Under the pieces are notes generated by a model. The model did no database searches, was not told the origin of the DNA, and saw nothing but the letters and a program-made list of their open reading frames with translations. 64,000 bases of DNA from AC-32 sp963755635 (GTDB taxonomy: Bacteria; Actinomycetota; Thermoleophilia; Gaiellales; Gaiellaceae). The stretch covers positions 1 through 64,000 of the forward strand of contig CAVWKS010000028.1 of assembly GCA_963755635.1 (NCBI GenBank). Reading direction: 5' to 3'. A program made the position numbers and the translations under genes. Shown here in pieces: positions 39,678-48,862 of the stretch. Numbering within the stretch: position 1 is the stretch's first letter; each line of letters opens with the position of its first letter.

Positions 39678-40558
39678 CGCCCACTCTTTCCCGAAACCGC
39701 CAAGCGCTCCTCCACGATCTCGGCCAATGCGCGAATGAATGCCGGATCGTCGTTCAGCGACTCGATCCGCTCGAGCTCGAGGCCGAGCTCGGCCGCGCGC
39801 TCACGTGCCTCGATGTCGAGGTCCCAGAGGATCTCGAGGTGGTCGGAGACGAACCCGACCGGAGCCAAGAGGACCTCGCGGACGCCTTCGCTGTACAGCC
39901 GCGTGAGCTCGTCCAGGATGTCCGGGCCGAGCCACGGCTCGCCGGTCGGGCTCGCGCTCTGGAAGGCGAACGACCACCGCTCGCCGAGCCCGGCGCGTTC
40001 CGCGACGAGGCGCGAGGTCTCCAGCAGCTGGTCCTTGTACGGGTCGCCGTCGTCGAGGATCCGCGCCGGGAGCGAGTGGGCGGTGAAGACGACCCACGCG
40101 CTCGTGCCGCGAACGCGGTCGGCCAGAACGTCGAGGTAGCCGGCAGCGTCGTGCCAGCTCTCGATCAGGTCGAGCTCGGCTCGCCCGGCGAGCGCCGGCT
40201 CGAGCCGCTCGCGGTACTCGCCGATCGACAGGCGCGAGTAGTGCGGCGCCAGGACGAGCCCGACGATCCGCGTCGCGCCGCCCGCCACTGCCGCCTCGAC
40301 CGCGTCGGCGATCCGCGGCTGCCAGTGCTTCATGCCGACGAAGACCGGCATGCCGAGCTCCGCCTCGAGCGCGGCCCGCTGGGCCTCGGTCACGTCGTCG
40401 AGCGGCGAGCCGCCGCCGATCCGGCGGTAGCGCTCGGCCAGCTCCTCGACCGCCTCATCGGACACCGGCCGCCCGCCGCGGATGTCCTCGAAGTAGGGCC
40501 GAACGTCCTCCGGCCGCGACGGACTGCCGTACGCCATCAACACCACCGCGTCGCTCAC
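39674..40558 (-). CDS. hemH: Ferrochelatase (coproporphyrin type likely in this lineage)
   Basis: A 294-residue enzyme inserting Fe2+ into a porphyrin. VVLMAYGSPSRPEDVRPYFE, YRRIGGGSPLDDVTEAQRAA, LAPHYSRLSIGEYRERLEPA, the catalytic histidine in FTAHSLPARILDDGDPY, and FAFQSASPTGEPWLGPD are all family blocks. Monoderm actinobacteria generally use the coproporphyrin-dependent pathway, so CpfC is the probable activity; the sequence alone does not prove it. GTG at 40558 overlaps the hemE stop and its own stop overlaps the small gene downstream. Confidence 0.95.
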   Translation of the reverse strand: MSDAVVLMAYGSPSRPEDVRPYFEDIRGGRPVSDEAVEELAERYRRIGGGSPLDDVTEAQRAALEAELGMPVFVGMKHWQPRIADAVEAAVAGGATRIVGLVLAPHYSRLSIGEYRERLEPALAGRAELDLIESWHDAAGYLDVLADRVRGTSAWVVFTAHSLPARILDDGDPYKDQLLETSRLVAERAGLGERWSFAFQSASPTGEPWLGPDILDELTRLYSEGVREVLLAPVGFVSDHLEILWDLDIEARERAAELGLELERIESLNDDPAFIRALAEIVEERLAVSGKSGR

Positions 40559-41583
40559 GCTGCCACCAAGGTCTTCTCGTGCACGAGCTCGACCAGCCGG
40601 CGCAGGTCGGCCGGATCCGTCTCCGGGACGACGCCGTGGCCGAGGTTGAAGATGTGGCCGGGGCGGCCACCCGCGCGGGCGAGCACGTCCTCGGCCCCTG
40701 CCGCGACGCGCTCCCACGGGCCGAGCAGGACCGCGCCGTCGAGGTTCCCCTGGATGCCGCGGTCGTGGCCGACCCGCTCCCAGGCGACGTCGAGCGGCAC
40801 GCGCCAGTCGACCCCGATCACGTCGCCGCCCGCCTCGGCGCGCTCCTCGAGCAGATGCGCGTCGCCGGTCGCGAAATGGATCGTCGGGACGTCGACCGCC
40901 GCCAGGATCCGCGCGGAGTACGGCGCCGCGAACTCGCGGTAATCGGCCACCGAGAGCGCACCGACCCACGAGTCGAAGAGCTGGATCACGTCGGCGCCGG
41001 CGCGGACGCAGCCGGCGACGTACGCCGCGAAGGTCTCGGTCAGCTTCTCCATCAGCGCGTGCCAGACGTCGGGCTGCGCGTACATGCACGTCTTCGTCAG
41101 CTTGAAGTCGCGCGACGGCTTGCCCTCGATCAGGTAGCCGGCGACGGTGAACGGCCCGCCCGCGAAACCGACCACGCCCTGGTCGGGCCGAAGCGACTCG
41201 CGGACCAGCCTGACCGACTCCAGCACGAACGGCACCGACTCCTCCGGCTCGGGCACGCGCAGGCGCTCGACGTCGGCAAGCGTCCGCACCGGCTCGGCGA
41301 TCACGGGCCCGACGTTCTCGACCAGCTGGACGTCGACGCCCATCCCGAGGACGGGCAGCATGATGTCCGCGAACATGACGGCCGCGTCGACGTCGTGCGC
41401 GCGCACCGGCTGGAGCGTGACCTCGGCGCAGAGCTCCGGCTCGAAGCAGATGTCGAACAGCCCGTACTGCTTGCGCAGCTCGCGGTATTCGGGCAGCGAG
41501 CGGCCCGCCTGGCGCATGAACCAGACCGGCGTGCGCTCCACCGGCTCCCGCCGGCACGCCCGGACCAACAGTGGATCGGACAT
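40555..41583 (-). CDS. hemE: Uroporphyrinogen decarboxylase
   Basis: A 342-residue TIM-barrel enzyme converting uroporphyrinogen III to coproporphyrinogen III. The signature RTPVWFMRQAGRSLPEYREL near residue 18 and FADIMLPVLGMGVDV, FAGGPFTVAGYLIEG and HIFNLGHGVVPETDP are intact, including the catalytic aspartate in FADIM. I chose ATG 41583, which gives the usual length; longer upstream versions run into the wzt gene spacer. First gene of hemE-hemH-unknown, 10 bases after wzt. Confidence 0.97.
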   Translation of the reverse strand: MSDPLLVRACRREPVERTPVWFMRQAGRSLPEYRELRKQYGLFDICFEPELCAEVTLQPVRAHDVDAAVMFADIMLPVLGMGVDVQLVENVGPVIAEPVRTLADVERLRVPEPEESVPFVLESVRLVRESLRPDQGVVGFAGGPFTVAGYLIEGKPSRDFKLTKTCMYAQPDVWHALMEKLTETFAAYVAGCVRAGADVIQLFDSWVGALSVADYREFAAPYSARILAAVDVPTIHFATGDAHLLEERAEAGGDVIGVDWRVPLDVAWERVGHDRGIQGNLDGAVLLGPWERVAAGAEDVLARAGGRPGHIFNLGHGVVPETDPADLRRLVELVHEKTLVAA

Positions 41584-41593
41584 CGCGCCCAGA

Positions 41594-42832
41594 CTAGCTC
41601 TCGCCCGCTCCGTCAACCGGCGGCAGCTCCCACGTCCCGCCGAGCCGGATCGGGCCCGAGGCGCCGGAGTCCTGACCGAAGACCGTGAGCTCCAGCGCGC
41701 GCTCCGCGAGCCCGAGCTCCGTGCGGCCGTCGCGACTGCCGACACCGACGTCGACGAGGTAGCGCCCCTCGCGCATCGGCAGGCCCGGGAACCGCAGCCG
41801 GACGGGCTCCAGCCGCTCCGCGCGCAGGCGCACGTCGGTGAGGATCTGCGAGCCGACCGGCCGCCCCGTCCCGTCGCGGATCCCGACCGTCACCCGCAGT
41901 CCCTCGAGCAGCTCCTCGGCGAAGAGCCAGACCTCGAGCACGGCCGGCTCGCCCTCGACGAAGCGATCGCGCACGCTGCCGTCGGCGCCCACCGCGCGCA
42001 CCTCGTGCACCCGCACGCGCCCTGACGCGCGGCGCCCGTCCCCGCTCGGTTGCTCCTCGGCCTCCGCCCCCGTGACGAGGCGCCGGTGGTACGCGTGCAC
42101 GACGTCGGTCGCGACGCCCTCCTCGACGACGTGCCCGTCCTCGAGCATGATCGCGCGGTCGCAGACACGCTCGACCGCGTTCGGATCGTGCGAGACGAAG
42201 ACGATCGTGCCGCCCGCCTGCTTGAACTCGGCGATCCGCGCGTAGCACTTCTGCTGGAACGCCTCGTCCCCGACAGCGAGCACCTCGTCGAGCAACAGCA
42301 GGTTGGGGTTGATGTGCATCGCGACCGAGAAGCCGAGCCGCATGTACATCCCGGAGGAGTACGTGCGCACCGGGACGTCCGCGAACGACTCGAGCTCGGC
42401 GAACTGCAGGATCTCGTCGATGTGCTCGTCGACGTAGCGGCGCTTGAGCCCGTAGATGGCGGCGTTCAGGTAGACGTTCTCGCGACCGGTGAACTCGGGA
42501 TGGAAGCCGGCTCCGATCTCGATCAGCGAGCCGACCCGGCCGCCGACCGCGAGCGTCCCGGTCGTCGGCGCGAAGATGCCCGCGATCAGCTTCAGCAAGG
42601 TGGACTTGCCGGAGCCGTTGCGCCCGACGATCCCGAACGCCTCGCCCGGCCGGACGTGCAGGTCGACGTCGCGCAGCGCCCAGAGCTCACGCGTCTGCGG
42701 CAGCGAGCGCCGGAGGATCGCCTCCTTCAGCGAACGGGTCGGCGTAAGCGTGATCTTGAACCGCCGGCCGACGCCGCGGCCGACGATCTCGCCGGGCGCG
42801 ACCTCGGTTCCCGCCTCAGAGCTCGACCGCAA
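41594..42832 (-). CDS. wzt: Polysaccharide ABC exporter ATPase with Wzt C-terminal domain
   Basis: A 412-residue protein. The ATPase (residues 15-260) has Walker A GRNGSGKSTLLKL, signature YSSGMYMRLGFS, Walker B LLLLDEVLAVGDEAF and VSHDPNAVERVC. Residues about 280-405 form the extra Wzt beta-sandwich (VRAVGADGSVRDRFVEGEPA, LRVTVGIRDGTGRPVGSQ), which in O-antigen exporters binds the modified end of the glycan. This predicts a capped polysaccharide. TTG at 42832 overlaps the permease stop. It pairs with the permease at 42816-43646. Confidence 0.93.
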   Translation of the reverse strand: MRSSSEAGTEVAPGEIVGRGVGRRFKITLTPTRSLKEAILRRSLPQTRELWALRDVDLHVRPGEAFGIVGRNGSGKSTLLKLIAGIFAPTTGTLAVGGRVGSLIEIGAGFHPEFTGRENVYLNAAIYGLKRRYVDEHIDEILQFAELESFADVPVRTYSSGMYMRLGFSVAMHINPNLLLLDEVLAVGDEAFQQKCYARIAEFKQAGGTIVFVSHDPNAVERVCDRAIMLEDGHVVEEGVATDVVHAYHRRLVTGAEAEEQPSGDGRRASGRVRVHEVRAVGADGSVRDRFVEGEPAVLEVWLFAEELLEGLRVTVGIRDGTGRPVGSQILTDVRLRAERLEPVRLRFPGLPMREGRYLVDVGVGSRDGRTELGLAERALELTVFGQDSGASGPIRLGGTWELPPVDGAGES

Positions 42833-43646
42833 TACGGTCCTCGAAGCGCTGCACGACCCAGAGCCCGATCAGGGCCAGCGTGGGCCCGACGAGAAAGATG
42901 TAGAGGAGCAGCGTCGTGCCGGGCACCGTCGCCTGCAGGAGCGTCGCGCGGAACCCTTCGACGTACGGCGTGACGGGGTTCGCGTAGCGCATGACGTCGA
43001 TCAGCCAGGTGTGCGCGGCCGCCGCGGGCAGCTGCTCGAGGCTGTAGAGCACGGGCGTGAGGAAGAACCACGGCAGGAACATCACCGCGAGCAGGTGCTC
43101 GACGTCGCGAAAGAAGACGTTCGCGATCGACAGCAGCCAGGCGAAGCCGAGGGCGAGGCAGATCAGCGCGAGAAAGATCGGCAGCGCGAGCAGCATCGTC
43201 TTCGCCGTCTCGGGGACGACGATCAGGTCGGCCGGGATCAGGATCGCGAACATCACGAGCGCCGAGGTGATCTGCGCCAGAACGGACGCCGCGGGGATCA
43301 GCTCGCGCGGGAACCAGACCTTCTTGACGAGGTCGGCGTTCGCGATCAGCGAGCCCGTCCCGAGCTGCACGGCGGCCTGGAAGAACCCCCAAACAGTGAG
43401 CCCCGCCAGCACGAAGAGCGGGTAGTGCGGGATGTTGCGCGCGCTCTTCCAGAGCACCGAGAAGACGAGCGTGTAGACGCCCACCATCACGAGCGGGTAG
43501 ACGAGCGACCAGAGCAGCCCGAGGGCAGAGCCCTTGTAGCGGACGCGGATCTCGCGCTGCAGCAGCGTGCGGAGCAGCTCGCCGTAGCCGGTCAGCCAGT
43601 CGAGCCGCGGGAGCGCCGCCGAGCGGGCGCCGACGTTGACGGCCAT
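42816..43646 (-). CDS. wzm: Polysaccharide ABC exporter permease
   Basis: A 276-residue ABC-2 permease with six helices. ELLRTLLQREIRVRYKGSAL followed by WSLVYPLVMVGVYTLVFSVL and LPWFFLTPVLYSLEQLPAAA are the Wzm/TagG family hallmarks. It exports a lipid-linked polysaccharide or teichoic-acid-like polymer across the membrane with Wzt. ATG at 43646, divergent from the glycosyltransferase genes on the plus strand by 24 bases, so regulation is probably shared. Confidence 0.94.
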   Translation of the reverse strand: MAVNVGARSAALPRLDWLTGYGELLRTLLQREIRVRYKGSALGLLWSLVYPLVMVGVYTLVFSVLWKSARNIPHYPLFVLAGLTVWGFFQAAVQLGTGSLIANADLVKKVWFPRELIPAASVLAQITSALVMFAILIPADLIVVPETAKTMLLALPIFLALICLALGFAWLLSIANVFFRDVEHLLAVMFLPWFFLTPVLYSLEQLPAAAAHTWLIDVMRYANPVTPYVEGFRATLLQATVPGTTLLLYIFLVGPTLALIGLWVVQRFEDRIAVEL

Positions 43647-43670
43647 GCGGGCAGGATACTCAGCGCCTGT

Positions 43671-44752
43671 ATGCGAATCGTGATCGACGTCAGCCCGCTG
43701 TCCCGCTCGCCGACGGGTATCGGGAACTACTTGCGCGGGCTGCTGGCCGGGCCTGCTCGAGGCGGGCGAAGGCAGGCACGAGATCGTGGCATTTGCGCCC
43801 GTCGGGGCCGCGAGGCAGGCGCCGGATCCGGGAAGCGCTGGCCGGCCTCGACGTCGAGCTGCGCCTGCCGCTGCTCCCGCGCGCGCACGCCTGGCGAACG
43901 GGCTGGAGCCGGCTCGGGCGCTTTCCGGTCGAGCGCGTCGTCGGCCCGTTCGACGTCTTCCACTTCTCGGACTGGATGTACCCGCCCCAGCGCGGCGGCG
44001 TGCGGGCGACGACCGTCTACGACCTCGTCCCGCTGCGCCACCCGGAATGGACCCAGCGGACGACGCAGAAGATGCACCGCGCCAAGTACCGCGAGCTCGC
44101 GTCCTGCGACCGGGTCTTCGCGATCTCGCAGTTCTCGGCGCGAGAGGTCGTCGAGGCGCTGGCGGTGCCCGAGGAGCGGGTCGTGGTCGCGTATCCGGGA
44201 ATCGACCCGCGCTTCCGCGCCGAGGGCGACCGGGCCGACCTCGGCGGCCCCTACGTCCTCGCGGTGTCGACGCTGGAGCCGCGCAAGAACCTGCCGGCGC
44301 TCGTGGCGGCATTTGCCGAGCTGCGGCGGCGCCGCCCGGAGCTGACGCTGGCGCTGGCAGGCCTCGCGGGCTGGGAGCAGCGGCCGCTCGAAGCCGAGGG
44401 CGTCCGCCTCCTGGGCTACGTCCCGGACGAGGAGCTGGCCCGGCTCTACCGGAGCGCGGCCGCGTTCGCGTATCCGTCCAGCTTCGAGGGCTTCGGGATT
44501 CCGATCGTCGAGGCGCTCGCGAGCGGCCTGCCGGTCGTGGCGTCGACACACCCGTCGCTGGACGAGGCCTGTGGCGACGCGGCCCTGCGCGCCGATCCCG
44601 ACGACACGCAGGCGTTCGCGGCGGCGCTCGAGGAGGCGCTCGAGGGCCCGGCCGGACTGCGGGAGCGAGGGCTTGCCCACGCGGCCCGATTCACCAGGCG
44701 CGCGCTCGGCGAGGCGGTGCTCGCTGGCTACGAGAGCGCTCTGCGAGACTGA
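43671..44752 (+). CDS. Family 4 glycosyltransferase (two frame breaks near the start)
   Basis: About 360 residues when joined. The N-terminus MRIVIDVSPLSRSPTGIGNY with LRGLLAG is the GT4 nucleotide-free acceptor side; the frame changes near 43745 and 43806, after which the domain continues intact: VFHFSDWMYPPQRGGVRATT, VYDLVPLRHPEWTQ, VLAVSTLEPRKNLPALVAAF and the E-x7-E motif SSFEGFGIPIVEALASGLPV. Retaining transferase acting on a membrane-bound glycan from the cytoplasmic face. First of four consecutive glycosyltransferase genes. Confidence 0.87.
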
Positions 44753-44757
44753 CCGGG

Positions 44758-45759
44758 ATGCTGCGCGTGGGCCTCGACGTCTCGCCGCTCGCGCTCACGC
44801 GGGCCGGCGCAGCGCGGTACATCGACTCGCTGCTCGCGACGCTGCCCGAGCACGGCGCGGAGGTGCGGCGTTACGGCGGCTTCGGCGGCTCCAGCCGGGC
44901 ACTCGTCCCGGTCCGCGACGTCGGCTGGTACCTGGCCGCCCTACCGCTGCAGGCGCGGCTCGACGGCGTCGACGTCCTGCACTGCCCGACACACCGCGCG
45001 CCGGTGCGCTCGGCGGTCCCGCTCGTGGTGACGCTCCACGACATCGCGGTCCTGCGGCACCCGGAGCTGTTCAACCGGTGGACGCGCAACTACAGCCGGA
45101 TCGTCCTGCCGCAGGTCGCGCGCGCGGCGCGGCGGATCATCGCGGCGTCGGAGTTCACGCGGCAGGAGCTGTTGTCGACGCTCGGCGTGCCCGACGAGAA
45201 GGTGCGCGTGATCCCGCACGCGGTCGGGTCGCCGTTCGTCGCGGAAGGAGACGCGGCCGAGGGCGATTACGTGCTCACGGTCGGGACGCTCGAGCCGCGC
45301 AAGAACCTCGAGCGGCTGGTCGAGGGGTTCCGGCGCTCGGGCCTGAACGGCTCGCGTCTGCTCGTGGCAGGCATGCGCGGCTGGGGCGGCGTCGACGTCT
45401 CGGGCGAGCGGGTTCGCTGGCTCGGATTCGTCCCCGACGAGGAGCTCGCGCGGCTCTACCGCGGCGCCCGCTGCGTCGCGTACCTGTCGGCCTACGAGGG
45501 GTTCGGGCTGCCGCTGGTCGAGGCGATGGCGTGCGGCTCGCCGGTGGTGGCCGCGAACGAGGGCTCGGCGCCCGAGGTCACCGGCGGGGCGGCCGTGCTC
45601 GTCGACCCGGACGACCCCGACGCGATCGGCGCCGGCCTGGCCGAGGCGGTCGAGCGGGGCGAGGAGCTGCGTGCGCTCGGGCTCGAGCGGGCCCGCGCGT
45701 TCTCCTGGGACGCGGTCGCCGAGGCAACCGTCGAGGTCTACCGCGAGGCGATCTCATGA
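44758..45759 (+). CDS. Family 4 glycosyltransferase
   Basis: A 333-residue intact GT-B enzyme: MLRVGLDVSPLALTRAGAAR, LHCPTHRAPVRSAVPLVVTL, HDIAVLRHPELFNRWTRNYS, TVGTLEPRKNLERLVEGF and SAYEGFGLPLVEAMACGSPV with both glutamates of the E-x7-E motif. The start ATG is five bases behind the previous stop and the stop overlaps the next start (ATGA). It is a paralogue of its neighbours (about the same motif spacing), so the cluster likely builds a repeating unit with several related sugars. Confidence 0.93.
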   Translation: MLRVGLDVSPLALTRAGAARYIDSLLATLPEHGAEVRRYGGFGGSSRALVPVRDVGWYLAALPLQARLDGVDVLHCPTHRAPVRSAVPLVVTLHDIAVLRHPELFNRWTRNYSRIVLPQVARAARRIIAASEFTRQELLSTLGVPDEKVRVIPHAVGSPFVAEGDAAEGDYVLTVGTLEPRKNLERLVEGFRRSGLNGSRLLVAGMRGWGGVDVSGERVRWLGFVPDEELARLYRGARCVAYLSAYEGFGLPLVEAMACGSPVVAANEGSAPEVTGGAAVLVDPDDPDAIGAGLAEAVERGEELRALGLERARAFSWDAVAEATVEVYREAIS

Positions 45760-46811
45760 GCCTGCCGCTGGTCGTGATCGACGCCGACGTGCTCGGGCGG
45801 CGGCGCACCGGGGACGAGACCTACGTGGCGGAGCTCCTGCAGGCCCTCGCAGCGGAGGACACCGCCGATCTGCGACTTGCGGCGGTGACGCGCAGCCCGG
45901 AGCTCGTGCCGGACGGGATCGAGCCGTGCGAGCTGCGGGCGCGAAGCCAGGTCCTGCGGATGGCAGTGACCCTCCCCCGCCTGCTGCGCCGGCTCCGGCC
46001 GGCCGTCGCCCACTTTCTCCACGCGCTGCCGCGCGGCTATGACGGCCCGTCGGTCGTCACGATCCAGGACTTGTCGTTCGAGCGCGATCCCTCGGTGATG
46101 GGCCTGCGCGACCGCACGATCTTCCGCCGGGTCGTCCCGAACGCGGCCCGCCGCGCGTCGCGGGTGCTGACGCTCTCGGAGCTGACCAAGCGCGACCTGG
46201 TCGAGCTGTACGGCGTCCCCGAGGAGCGGATCGTGGTGACCCCGCCGGGCGTCGACCCGGTCTTCACGCCGAACGGGCCGAGCCCCGACGACGACCCGTA
46301 CCTGCTCTTCGTCAGCTCGCTCCAGCCGCGCAAGGACCCGGTCGCGGCGATCGAGGCGCTGGCCCTCCTCGGCGACGAGAGCCCGCGGCTCGTCCTCGTC
46401 GGCCCCGACAAGGGCGGCCGCGCCGAAGCAGAGCGCGCCGCAGAGCGCGCGGGCCTCACCCAACGCGTCCAGTTCCGCGGGCACGTCCCGCTGGACGAGC
46501 TCGCCGCGCTCTACCGAGGCGCGGCCTGCCTCGTCTTCCCCTCGCGCTACGAGGGCTTCGGCCTGCCCGTGCTGGAGGCGATGGCGTCCGGCACGCCCGT
46601 CGTCACGACGAGAGCCGGCGCGCTGCCCGAGGCGGCAGGGGACGCAGCGATCCTCGTCCCCGAGCGCAACCCGGTCGAGCTGGCCGGCGGAATCGAGCGA
46701 GCGCTGGCCGACCGCGAGCGGCTCGTCGCCGCGGGTCTCGAGCGCGCCGCCCGCTTCACCTGGGCCGAGACCGCCCGCCGGACGCTCGCCGTCTACCGGG
46801 AGCTCGCGTGA
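45756..46811 (+). CDS. Family 4 glycosyltransferase
   Basis: A 351-residue intact enzyme. VVIDADVLGRRRTGDETYVA, HFLHALPRGYDGPSVVTIQD, LSFERDPSVMGLRDRTIFRR, FVSSLQPRKDPVAAIEALAL and SRYEGFGLPVLEAMASGTPV define a GT4 of the mannosyl-/rhamnosyl-transferase-like group. It overlaps the previous gene by four bases and the next by four, in a tight cluster. Sugar donor unknown. Confidence 0.93.
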   Translation: MSLPLVVIDADVLGRRRTGDETYVAELLQALAAEDTADLRLAAVTRSPELVPDGIEPCELRARSQVLRMAVTLPRLLRRLRPAVAHFLHALPRGYDGPSVVTIQDLSFERDPSVMGLRDRTIFRRVVPNAARRASRVLTLSELTKRDLVELYGVPEERIVVTPPGVDPVFTPNGPSPDDDPYLLFVSSLQPRKDPVAAIEALALLGDESPRLVLVGPDKGGRAEAERAAERAGLTQRVQFRGHVPLDELAALYRGAACLVFPSRYEGFGLPVLEAMASGTPVVTTRAGALPEAAGDAAILVPERNPVELAGGIERALADRERLVAAGLERAARFTWAETARRTLAVYRELA

Positions 46812-47563
46812 GCACCGTCGCGGCGGTCGTCATCTGGACGCCCGGCGACCCGGACCCCGCGCCCTGCCTCGCCTCGCTCGCCCCACAGGTCGACGAGCTC
46901 GTCCTCGTCGCGAACCCGGGAGGCGAGCCGAGCGCCGAGGGCGCGCGCCTGATCGCCAACGAGAGGACCCTCGGCTACGGCGCGTGCATCAACCGCGGCG
47001 TCGCCGCAACCGAGGCGCCCTACCTCGTCCCCTCCAATTCCGACATCGAGGCGGCCGAGGGCTGCATCGCGGCTCTCCGCGACTTCGCCGACGAGCACCC
47101 CCGCTGCGGAATCGCAGCACCCGAGCTCCTCGGCCCGGACGGCCGCCGCCAACCCTCGCGGCGAAGCTTCCCGACCGTCCGCGGCACGATCGTCCGCCGC
47201 ACGCCGCTGCGCGGGCTCCTCAAGCCCCAGAAGCGCCAGCGCCGCCACTACCTGCTCGACGAGCACCCGACCGTGCCCACGCCCTCCGACTGGCTGCTCG
47301 GGGCGTTCCTCTTCCTCCGCCGCGAGATGCTCGAAGAGCTCGGCGGCTTCGACGAGGGCTACCGCCTCTACGGAGAGGAGATCGACCTGGCCTACCGAGC
47401 CCGGCGCGCCGGCTGGGAGCGCTGGTACGTCCCGCAGGCGGTCGCGGTCCATCACCACCAGGCCGTCACCGACAAGCGCTTCTTCACCCGCCGCACCCTC
47501 TGGCACTGGCGCAGCATCGCCCGCTTCGTCCGCAAGCATCCCGAGAGCCTGCGGGGCCTGTAG
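46808..47563 (+). CDS. Family 2 glycosyltransferase
   Basis: A 251-residue GT-A enzyme. VAAVVIWTPGDPDPAPCLAS, ANERTLGYGACINRGVAATE, the donor-binding SNSDIEAAEGCIAAL and WLLGAFLFLRREMLEELGGF then GEEIDLAYRARRAGW are rhamnosyltransferase-type (WbbL-like) motifs, with catalytic E-D in the GEEIDL segment. Coupled to the preceding GT4 by a GTGA overlap. It probably adds rhamnose or a similar deoxysugar. Confidence 0.9.
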   Translation: MSTVAAVVIWTPGDPDPAPCLASLAPQVDELVLVANPGGEPSAEGARLIANERTLGYGACINRGVAATEAPYLVPSNSDIEAAEGCIAALRDFADEHPRCGIAAPELLGPDGRRQPSRRSFPTVRGTIVRRTPLRGLLKPQKRQRRHYLLDEHPTVPTPSDWLLGAFLFLRREMLEELGGFDEGYRLYGEEIDLAYRARRAGWERWYVPQAVAVHHHQAVTDKRFFTRRTLWHWRSIARFVRKHPESLRGL

Positions 47564-47565
47564 CC

Positions 47566-48857
47566 GTGGCGATGGTCGAGGTCACCCGCGTCTCGCAGAC
47601 GCCCTCGTCAGGCGAGCTGTCCTTCTATCTGGACAGCCCGCTCCCGGGAGCCGCCGCCGACCGCACGACGATCGAGATCTCAGGCTGGGTCTTCGTCCGA
47701 AGCGGCCGGGTCACCGACGTCGAGATCGTCTCGGGACACGACCTGATTCGCGTGATTCCAGTGACGGTCCCGCGCCCCGACGTCAGGGCGGCCCATCCGG
47801 ACGCGCCGGAGGCGAGCGGCTTCTGGTCGCTCTGCAGCACGCTCGGGCTCGACCGGGAGTTCACGCTCACGGTCCGCGCCGTCACGACAGAAGGAACGCG
47901 CTTCGAGCTCGGCTCGATCGCCGGCAGGCGCCGCCCCGTGACGACGTCGTTCGAGCCGCGCTTCCAGCCGCTGCTCGTGACGAGCCTCGGCCGGACCGGC
48001 ACGACGCTCCTGATGAGCCTGCTCACGGCGCATCCGGCGATCGTGGCCCACCGGACCTATCCGTACGAGATCTACCCGGCGCGCTACTGGCTCCACCTGC
48101 TGCGCGTGCTCGCCAAGCCCGCCGACCACGCGCGCTCGTCGCATCCGTCGACATTCGCCGACGACATCTGGCAGGTCGGCTACAACCCGTTCCACACGGC
48201 GCCGGTCACGCACGACGAGGCCCTCGCCGACCTGCTGGGCGGCTCGTACGTCGAGCGCCTGGCTCGGTTTTGCCAGGAGAGCATCGACGAGCTTCTACGC
48301 GACCGTGGCGAAGCTGCAGGAGCAGCCGCAGGCCGTCCTGTTCGCCGAGAAGTTCCAGCCGGATCAGCTGCCCCGTATCGCCTGGGAGCTCTATCCGGCG
48401 ACGAAAGAGATCGTGCTCGTCCGCGACTTTCGTGATCTGATCTGCTCCGTGTTCGCGTTCAACGAGAAGCGCGGGACGATCGACTTCGGCCGCGACGGAT
48501 TCGAGAGCGATGCCGACTACGTCCGCTACGTCGGCCGCCGAGCGCGGCAGCTGCTCGATGCGTGGAAGAGCCGGTGCGACCGGGTGGAGCTCGTCCGCTA
48601 CGAGGACCTGGCGATTCAGCCAGTCGAGACGATGGAGCGCCTGCTCGCCTACCTCGGGCGTGGACCGCTCCCCGGCGACGGTCGACGGCCTCGTGCGCGC
48701 GGCGTTCGAGCGTCCGGACGCTGAGCACCACCGGACGAGCCCGACGCTGGCCGGCTCGATCGGCCGGTGGAAGCACGACCTGCCCGCCTCCCTCCGCCCG
48801 GTCGCGGCGGAATCGCTCGACGGGACCCTCGCCGAGCTCGGCTACGAGGCTTCCTGA
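47566..48857 (+). CDS. Sulfotransferase with N-terminal beta-sandwich domain (two frame breaks)
   Basis: About 430 residues when joined. Residues 1-130 are a beta-rich domain (IEISGWVFVRSGRVTDVEIV, HPDAPEASGFWSLCSTLGLD) often attached to surface-glycan enzymes. From 135 on is a sulfotransferase: PAPS 5'-phosphosulfate loop SLGRTGTTLLMSLLTAHPAI, then VLFAEKFQPDQLPRIAWELY, the 3'-phosphate region EIVLVRDFRDLICSVFAFNE and VELVRYEDLAIQPVETMERL. Frame changes lie near 48300 and 48665. It probably sulfates a surface glycan or a sugar-lipid. GTG 47566 or ATG 47572 starts it. Confidence 0.8.
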
Positions 48858-48862
48858 GCACG

